Below, piece after piece: positions 34,792-40,126 of a stretch of 40,126 nucleotides of DNA. Numbering within the stretch: position 1 is the first letter of the stretch; each line of letters opens with the position of its first letter. The notes beneath the pieces were generated by a model that did not search any database, had not been told where the DNA came from, and worked only from the letters and a program-made list of their open reading frames with translations. Source of the DNA: Euperipatoides rowelli (taxonomy: Eukaryota > Onychophora > Udeonychophora > Euonychophora > Peripatopsidae); the NCBI GenBank assembly GCA_003024985.2, contig PXIH01S0002695.1, one strand, 5' to 3'. The position numbers and the translations under genes are program-made.

Positions 34792-34795
34792 TAAT
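34764..34795 (+). promoter_or_regulatory. Promoter for the MATE-murD operon, embedded in the hairpin
   Basis: Consensus TTGACA (34764-34769) lies in the loop. TATTAT at 34787-34792 is at spacing 17, and TATAAT at 34790-34795 at spacing 20. The right arm of the inverted repeat forms the spacer. The leader to the presumed start at 34894 is about 95 bases. Confidence 0.6.
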
Positions 34796-34893
34796 TAATA
34801 TTTTTAATTAAAATTATTCTTTAGTTTTTTGCATTTTTATTAATTAATGTTATTTTGTTTGTAGACTAGTAGGTTTTTGTTTTGAGGTAAGAA

Positions 34894-36240
34894 ATTCTGA
34901 ATTCACTTAGTAATCCAGAAAGAAGGAAAGTATTTAAGGATGTTTTAGGAATTACTATTCCAACTGTAATAGAGTTTTTTTTGTTTAATGTAATTGCTCT
35001 TACAGATAATGCAATGATCTCTTTTTTTGGAGAAAATCCACTTGTGGGCGTTGCTCTTGCAAACAAACTTCTAGAATTTTTAACCATAATTTCATTCTCA
35101 ATTATGGGAGCTTCAGGAATTATGTTTACAAGACTTTATAATAAAGGAGATTTTAAGGCTTTTAAAAATACTTTTTTGATTAGTATTTTGTTAATGTTAT
35201 TTTTTTCCTTAATATCTTTATACATTGCACTTTTTGGATCAAGTTGGTTTTTAAGTTTTTTAACAAATGATAAGCAAGTTATTGGATTTGGAATCAAATA
35301 TTTAAAAATAGCAGGTTATTCTTTTCTATTTGCTGTTATTAAAAGTATAATAGCTAATGCTTTAAAGTCGATTAAGTTAGCCAATGTTCAAGTTTTTACA
35401 GCAGGAATTGCTGTAATTGCTAATATTGTCTTAAATTATATATTTATATTTGTGCTTAAGATGGGGGTTGAAGGAGCTGCTATTGCTACTACTTTAGTTA
35501 GGTTTTTAGAACTTATTTTTTACTTATTTTATACAGTGCTTAATAAGAAGTCTCTTTTTAGTTTACAAATTACTGAACTTAAAATCGATAAGAAAATATT
35601 TTCTCAGGTGTTTAGACTTTTTATACCAATATTTTTGAATGAGTTTATTTGGTCAATTGGACACTTACTTCTTACAGTCATTCTTGCTAGAATTAATACG
35701 GCTCAGTATGCTGCATATGCTGTAACGTTTAATGTTTATTATATGTCACTTAATATTATTAGTGCTTTTTGTATGGCTAATAATGTTGTTATGGGTCATG
35801 AGATGCATAAAGATAAGATAGAAATTATGAAAGTCGCTAAGTATTTAAACATACTAGGAGTCAAACTTGCTTTTTTAACTGCTTTTATGATGTTTACTTT
35901 ATCTTTTATAACGCCTTATTTTTTTTATAAACTTGAATATGCAAGCCTTACAGGAACGTTGCTTAGACTTTTTGCAATTACAGCATTTTTTACTTCTATT
36001 GCATTTCAGTATTTATTTGGATTTTTCCGTTCAGGTGCTTCATCAAATTTTGGGGCTATATTAGAAATAACTGTAACATTTGTCTATACAGTTCCTATAG
36101 CTTATTATCTTGCAAATTATACTACTTTGCCTTTTGAACTCGTTGCATTTATTCCAACTCTTGAAGATATAATCAAAACAGGTGTTTCTGTGCCATATTT
36201 TCTTAGTGCTAAGTGGATAAAAAAACTTAAATTAATATGA
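34894..36240 (+). CDS. MATE-family multidrug/sodium antiporter with a non-standard start codon
   Basis: Twelve hydrophobic segments and the MATE pattern in helix 1 (LGITIPTVIEFFLFNVIALTDNAMIS) and its repeat in the second half (FRLFIPIFLNEFIWSIGHLLLT) identify a MATE exporter, which moves drugs or organic cations out against Na+ or H+. The first in-frame ATG/GTG/TTG is the TTG at 34981, but that is inside helix 1. The frame is open back to the TAA at 34888, with conserved-looking codons, and a Shine-Dalgarno GAGG (34884-34887) lies six bases before ATT (34894) and nine before CTG (34897). I take ATT as the start, giving 448 residues. The stop overlaps murD by 4 bases. It matches BB0584 by position. 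Confidence 0.85.
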   Translation: MLNSLSNPERRKVFKDVLGITIPTVIEFFLFNVIALTDNAMISFFGENPLVGVALANKLLEFLTIISFSIMGASGIMFTRLYNKGDFKAFKNTFLISILLMLFFSLISLYIALFGSSWFLSFLTNDKQVIGFGIKYLKIAGYSFLFAVIKSIIANALKSIKLANVQVFTAGIAVIANIVLNYIFIFVLKMGVEGAAIATTLVRFLELIFYLFYTVLNKKSLFSLQITELKIDKKIFSQVFRLFIPIFLNEFIWSIGHLLLTVILARINTAQYAAYAVTFNVYYMSLNIISAFCMANNVVMGHEMHKDKIEIMKVAKYLNILGVKLAFLTAFMMFTLSFITPYFFYKLEYASLTGTLLRLFAITAFFTSIAFQYLFGFFRSGASSNFGAILEITVTFVYTVPIAYYLANYTTLPFELVAFIPTLEDIIKTGVSVPYFLSAKWIKKLKLI

Positions 36241-37589
36241 GTATTGATATATATGATAAGAAATTTTTAATTATGGGCTTAGGTCTTCATGGAGGAGGAC
36301 TTGCAATTTCAAAATTTTTACTTGCTAATGGTGCTAATTTAACTATTACAGATTTAAGAACTGAGAGAACCTTAAGTGCAAGTATTTGTCAGTTAAAGGA
36401 ATATAAGAGTAAGATTAGATATGTTTTAGGATACCATGATGAGCTTGATTTTATTGAGGCAGACATTGTTGTTAAGAATCCAGGAGTTCGCAGTGATAAT
36501 AAATATTTAAAACTTGCAAAAAGGATTGAAACAGATATTAGTTTATTTTTAATGTTTAATAAAAATCCAATTATTGCGGTTACAGGATCTAAGGGTAAGT
36601 CAACTTTGTCTAACCTAGTTTACCAAGTTCTAAAAGTGAAGTATAAAAGTACTCAGCTTGGTGGAAATATTGGGAAATCACCTTTTGAATTTTTAGCTTC
36701 TCTTGATGGCTTTAGTCCTGTTGTTTTAGAACTCTCGTCCTGGCAGCTACATAGTTTGAAGGATTTCAGTCCTTTGATTGGAATAATTACTAATATTTAC
36801 AAAGATCATATGAATAGTTATTCTAATTTTACTGATTATGTTGAGGATAAAGCAAATATTTTTCTAAATAATGCAAATGGTATTCTAATTTGTCAAGATA
36901 TTGCTTTTAATTGTTATTTTTCAAATTTTAAAGTAGCTAATAAGTTATTTTTATTTTCACAACATGTACCCAAAGATTTTACTAACGATATTTTTTATAT
37001 AAAAGAAAATTTTCTTTATTTAAATAGCAAAAAAATATTTAAATTGTGTGAAACTAATTTAGTTTTAAGAATAGCAAAAATGCTAAGTTTTTTTGTTGCT
37101 TATTATTTAAAACTTGATTTGAATTTAGTTAGCAAAGTATTAAAAGTTTTTAAAGGAATTGAGCATCGCTTGGAACTTGTAAGGACAATAAATGGTATAC
37201 AGTTCTTTAATGATACTGCATCAACTATTCCAGATTCCACCATAATCTCTGTAGAAAGTTTAAAGTTTAGTAATAAGAATATTATTCTTATTACAGGTGG
37301 CACAGATAAACTACTTGATTTTTCAGGATTTAAAAAAATTTTTCCATTAGTAAAAACTTGGATTTTGTTAAAGGGTAGTGCCACAAATAAAATTATGTAT
37401 ATTTTAAACAAAAATATCATACCATTTATTTTGTTTAATAACTTAAATGATTGTGTTTTTTATGCTAAGGAATGTGCACACGTTAATGATATAGTTCTGT
37501 TTTCGCCTGCTAGTGCTTCATTTGAACTTTTTGACAATGAGTTTGACAGGGGGTTAAAGTTTAAGGCTCTGGTAAAAGCTTTAGATTAA
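36237..37589 (+). CDS. murD: UDP-N-acetylmuramoylalanine-D-glutamate ligase
   Basis: MurD adds D-glutamate to UDP-MurNAc-L-Ala in the cytosolic phase of peptidoglycan synthesis. The 450 residues have the N-terminal UDP-binding fold (LIMGLGLHGGGLAISKFLL), the ATP loop GSKGKST (117-123), the middle-domain segments LGGNIGKSPFE and VLELSSWQL, ITNIYKDHMNSY, and the C-terminal domain with FKGIEHRLELV and FNDTASTIPDSTI, then LITGGTDK and FSPASASFELFDNEFDRG. All key motifs are present. The ATG overlaps the MATE stop (ATGA). It ends tail to tail with the FemA-like gene, the stops overlapping by 4 bases. It matches BB0585 by position. Confidence 0.95.
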   Translation: MSIDIYDKKFLIMGLGLHGGGLAISKFLLANGANLTITDLRTERTLSASICQLKEYKSKIRYVLGYHDELDFIEADIVVKNPGVRSDNKYLKLAKRIETDISLFLMFNKNPIIAVTGSKGKSTLSNLVYQVLKVKYKSTQLGGNIGKSPFEFLASLDGFSPVVLELSSWQLHSLKDFSPLIGIITNIYKDHMNSYSNFTDYVEDKANIFLNNANGILICQDIAFNCYFSNFKVANKLFLFSQHVPKDFTNDIFYIKENFLYLNSKKIFKLCETNLVLRIAKMLSFFVAYYLKLDLNLVSKVLKVFKGIEHRLELVRTINGIQFFNDTASTIPDSTIISVESLKFSNKNIILITGGTDKLLDFSGFKKIFPLVKTWILLKGSATNKIMYILNKNIIPFILFNNLNDCVFYAKECAHVNDIVLFSPASASFELFDNEFDRGLKFKALVKALD

Positions 37590-38635
37590 ACTCTTTTTTT
37601 TAGGACTTTGTAGTAGAAATACCTTAGTTGTTCAAGTTTTTTGTATACGAAATAGTAAAAATTTTTATAAACAAAGTCATAACAACCAGTTCGGTGTATA
37701 ATGCTGGGATTGAATCCTGTTTTAAACTGATAAAGACCAAGCATTGGATGTTTTATATTTTCACAAGGAGGAATTCCTAGCAGGTCATATTCTTTTACAT
37801 TCATGTTTTTTAAGATTTTGATTGTCTCAAATTGTAGTATGTAATTTGGCATTAGCTGTCTGTTTGTGTTACTTGAAGCTCCATAAAGATAAGTAGCTTT
37901 ATTTTTGTAAATACCAACAATAATTCCTGCAATTACTTTCTCTTCAAAAATTGCGACTAATAATTTTATTGTGGCATTTTTATCATTTTGAAACTCATAT
38001 ATTACGTTTCTAATGTAGTCTTTTGAGTGTATGGTGAATTTATCTCTTTGTGCTGTTTCTTTATATAAAGAATAAAAATCATTTAAATATTTATATTTTG
38101 TATCTACTAGTATTTTTATATTTTTTTTTATTCCTAATCTGATGTTATATCTAGTTTTTTTTTTCATTCCCTCCATTATTTTTTCTATTGGTAATTTTAA
38201 ATTTAAAATAGCTGTGTTTTTTGGTTGTATATCATCAGCTGCTTTTTTTAAGTATTTAAAGGTTATGCTCAATTCTTTGTAAGGTTCTTGAACTGTTCTT
38301 TTTGTGTGGTACATAAGATCAAATCTTACAAACACTGTTTTTTTAGGTAAATAATTTTTTAACTCTTTTGCTATTTGTAGAATTTTTTTATTTTCATATT
38401 CTATATCTACTTCTTTGATTTCTTTATCTGAAAATTTTGGATGTGCAATGTATGCTAGATAAAAATTGTAAATTAGGGTCCTGTACAATACTAATATTTT
38501 ATTATTATTTGTTGTTTTAAACGCAAGAGCTTGCCATGAGCTTTTACTATTACTAGTTTTTTTAATTTTTGTCCAAAGTAAACTTTGCAAATAACTTTCA
38601 TTAATCTGTTCAAGTTCTATTTTTGTAATTTTCAC
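37586..38635 (-). CDS. FemA/FemX-like peptidoglycan amino-acid ligase
   Basis: FemABX proteins add amino acids from aminoacyl-tRNA to the stem peptide of lipid II, next to the cytoplasmic membrane. The 349 residues fit two GNAT-like halves: the start with NESYLQSLLWTKIKK..SSWQALAF (typical 'LQ...W...K'), the middle MKKKTRYNIRLGIKKNIKILVD (family mark K-R-NIR-A-K-G), and the end with ATYLYGASSNTNRQLMPNYILQFETIKILK and YDLLGIPPCENI. The Borrelia stem peptide carries one glycine on ornithine, so addition of that glycine is the likely reaction (inference). The start is GTG at 38635, and its G is shared with the metG stop (TAGTG). It matches BB0586 by position. Confidence 0.88.
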   Translation of the reverse strand: MKITKIELEQINESYLQSLLWTKIKKTSNSKSSWQALAFKTTNNNKILVLYRTLIYNFYLAYIAHPKFSDKEIKEVDIEYENKKILQIAKELKNYLPKKTVFVRFDLMYHTKRTVQEPYKELSITFKYLKKAADDIQPKNTAILNLKLPIEKIMEGMKKKTRYNIRLGIKKNIKILVDTKYKYLNDFYSLYKETAQRDKFTIHSKDYIRNVIYEFQNDKNATIKLLVAIFEEKVIAGIIVGIYKNKATYLYGASSNTNRQLMPNYILQFETIKILKNMNVKEYDLLGIPPCENIKHPMLGLYQFKTGFNPSIIHRTGCYDFVYKNFYYFVYKKLEQLRYFYYKVLKKRV

Positions 38636-40126
38636 TAATTTACCATACCGTTTAATATTTTCTTAACTATTATAGGGCTTCTAGACTGTTCAAATACTAA
38701 GTTAATTGAATCTATGCATATTTTCCCATTTTGTGATAAAATCTTGATTTTATCAAATTGATCAATATTAATCATAGTAGGATAGTCTGGTTTTTCACTA
38801 CAATCTGTTTCTAAAACGACTCTTTCTCCTGGTATTGGATGATCCTTTGAATTTTCTAAGAAAATGATTTCAAAATCATATTCTCTGTTTTGTTCCTCTG
38901 TAGCAGTTAATTGTTTATCTTGTTTTGATATTAGCTTTTCATGAGACTCTTTTGTGTCTACTCCTAATAACATTCCTTTTGACATTACTCCTCTAAGTTT
39001 TATTGGTTTTAAGTTGTCTACAAGTATTATGTGTTTGTTTAAAAGCTCTTCTATGCTATAAAAGTCTACAAGACTACTTACAATTTGACGATTTTCTTGA
39101 CTGCCATCATCTAATTTTAATATATATAATTTTTGTGCATTAGGATGCCTTTCTACTTTAAGAATCTTAGCTGTTTTTAAACAAATTGTCTTGCTAAATA
39201 ACTTGCATGTTTCTGTTTGCATGTTATCTCCTAAGTATTTTAATTTTAGTTTTTCAATAGTTTCTTTTTCAAGCTTAGTAAATAATATTTGTATTTCGTC
39301 TATTGTGTCTATGCCTTTATTAGTAGCAAGGTATGCATAACTAAGTTCATATGAATTGCCTAAGAATTTTCTTATTGTCATAGAAGTTTGTGGGATAAAT
39401 GGACTAATTAAAATGGAGAGATCTCGAATTAAATATATTAAATTTACAAGTAGTTGCTTTGTTTTTTCTTGCTCTTTTGTTATTGATTTCCATGGTTCAC
39501 TGTCTTGAAATATTTTATTTCCAAATGCTGCAATTTTAAGAATTTCTTTAAGAACAGTTTTAAGTTCTATGTTTTTAAATAGATTTTCAATATTAACATA
39601 ACTTTCTTTTATTGAACGCCAAAATTCATATTTAAGTTCCATTTTTCCAATTTTATTACCAAACGATTTTTTATAAAACGTAAGTACACGATTTATTAGG
39701 TTTGAAAAATTTCCAATAAGTTCGTTGTTCACTCTTTCCATAAAATCGTTCCATAAAAATTGTGTATCAGCTTTTTCAGGTCTGTTGTAGTATATGTAAA
39801 ATCTCCATACATCACTTGGAATTCCCGTATCTCTTGCATCAGTTCCAAATATTCCTATTCCTGCTGACTTTGAGAACTTTAAATTCTCATAATTTAGATA
39901 TTCACTAGAAGAGAGTTGTGTTAACATTGTCCATTTTTCTTGACTTGCAAGTTGTATCGCTGGGAATAATACTGTGTGAAAAGGAATGTTATCTTTGCCT
40001 ATGAACTGTATAAGGTTTGTCTCTTGAGGGTTGTTCCACCATTGTGTCCAGTCATTTGTTAACTCTTTTGTGATTGAAATATATCCTATTGGTGCATCAA
40101 ACCATATATAAAATACTTTATTTTCA
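38635..40126 (-). CDS. metG: Methionyl-tRNA synthetase, 5' part outside window
   Basis: MetG charges tRNA-Met. The frame is open to the right edge, so the gene continues beyond 40126; about 496 residues are visible. They start inside the catalytic domain (KVFYIWFDAPIGYIS, FIGKDNIPFHTVLFPA), pass the KMSKS-type loop (KFSKSAGIGIFG) and the anticodon-binding helical domain (DVWRFYIYYNRPEKADTQF, ILISPFIPQTSMTIRKFLG), and reach the C-terminal tRNA-binding OB fold (AKILKVERHPNAQKLYILKL, LRGVMSKGMLLG). A Glu/Lys/Gln-rich insert follows the OB core, and about 60 further residues extend the C-terminus. An internal ATG at 39927 is not the true start. It shares a base with the FemA-like start. It matches BB0587 by position. 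Confidence 0.95.
   Translation of the reverse strand, partial: ENKVFYIWFDAPIGYISITKELTNDWTQWWNNPQETNLIQFIGKDNIPFHTVLFPAIQLASQEKWTMLTQLSSSEYLNYENLKFSKSAGIGIFGTDARDTGIPSDVWRFYIYYNRPEKADTQFLWNDFMERVNNELIGNFSNLINRVLTFYKKSFGNKIGKMELKYEFWRSIKESYVNIENLFKNIELKTVLKEILKIAAFGNKIFQDSEPWKSITKEQEKTKQLLVNLIYLIRDLSILISPFIPQTSMTIRKFLGNSYELSYAYLATNKGIDTIDEIQILFTKLEKETIEKLKLKYLGDNMQTETCKLFSKTICLKTAKILKVERHPNAQKLYILKLDDGSQENRQIVSSLVDFYSIEELLNKHIILVDNLKPIKLRGVMSKGMLLGVDTKESHEKLISKQDKQLTATEEQNREYDFEIIFLENSKDHPIPGERVVLETDCSEKPDYPTMINIDQFDKIKILSQNGKICIDSINLVFEQSRSPIIVKKILNGMVN

Noticed and set aside
34981-34983. TTG as start of the MATE gene
   Set aside because: It lies inside the first membrane helix and has no Shine-Dalgarno sequence; the frame stays open to an upstream GAGG.
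1-40126. CRISPR arrays, insertion sequences, prophage genes, plasmid-type repeats or vlp/vsp antigen genes
   Set aside because: No regularly spaced direct repeats, transposase, integrase or phage motif was seen; the region is core chromosome.

Overview
The window is a piece of an AT-rich (roughly 70% A+T) spirochaete chromosome. Gene content and order match the Borrelia/Borreliella chromosome from about BB0554 to BB0587 of B. burgdorferi B31, recalled from memory: ptsH-ptsI-crr, htpG, gnd, the cheW2-cheA1-cheB2-cheY2 operon, pyrH, a glycosyltransferase, an ABC transporter, pyrG, dnaE, a YggT protein, recG, a VanY-type carboxypeptidase, a MATE transporter, murD, a FemA-like ligase and metG. 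Two departures from the Lyme-group order as I remember it are an arcB + M20 peptidase pair between cheY2 and pyrH, and a Cu(I)-type P-ATPase next to dnaE where Lyme species carry mcp1. A relapsing-fever-group or related Borrelia is therefore likely, but I cannot name the species.

Layout. 1-2358: three overlapping genes, usually called hypothetical, that read as the three subunits of a molybdenum hydroxylase (xanthine dehydrogenase family) in heavily eroded form. 2497-4983: general PTS proteins HPr, enzyme I and IIA-Glc. 5000-6862 (minus): htpG interrupted by an in-frame TAA. 6966-8363: gnd. 8387-9697 (minus): two related small exported, probably outer-membrane proteins. 9891-16447: a six-gene chemosensory operon closed by a hairpin terminator. 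16608-19024: arcB and an M20 dipeptidase whose stop codon runs into tRNA-Leu(CAA) on the other strand. 19016-19800 (minus): tRNA-Leu and pyrH. 19940-22810: glycosyltransferase, ABC ATPase, permease and a 29-residue membrane peptide. 22867-24480: pyrG. 24684-27579: an unknown cytosolic protein and the Cu(I) ATPase. 27811-33904: dnaE, yggT-like gene, recG. 33901-34689 (minus): VanY-type peptidase. 34894-37589: MATE transporter and murD. 37586-40126 (minus): FemA-like ligase and metG, whose 5' part lies outside the window.

How the genes work together. Sugar uptake and energy: PTS, gnd, arcB. Cell wall: VanY, MurD, FemA-like; Borrelia peptidoglycan contains ornithine and glycine. Chemotaxis: CheA1, CheW2, CheB2, CheY2 plus a STAS protein and a soluble MCP-like coiled-coil protein. 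Replication and repair: dnaE, recG. Nucleotides: pyrH, pyrG.

Most notable points: the eroded xanthine-dehydrogenase-like trio that keeps only one of two [2Fe-2S] motifs; the htpG nonsense codon; a 21-bp perfect hairpin around a consensus -35 upstream of the MATE gene, which itself has no ATG/GTG/TTG start; perfect inverted repeats upstream of arcB and of the Cu ATPase; a CheB whose receiver lacks the phosphoacceptor Asp; and the arcB-peptidase pair lodged against a tRNA. There is no CRISPR array, insertion sequence, prophage or rRNA. No stretch over 300 bases lacks a gene.
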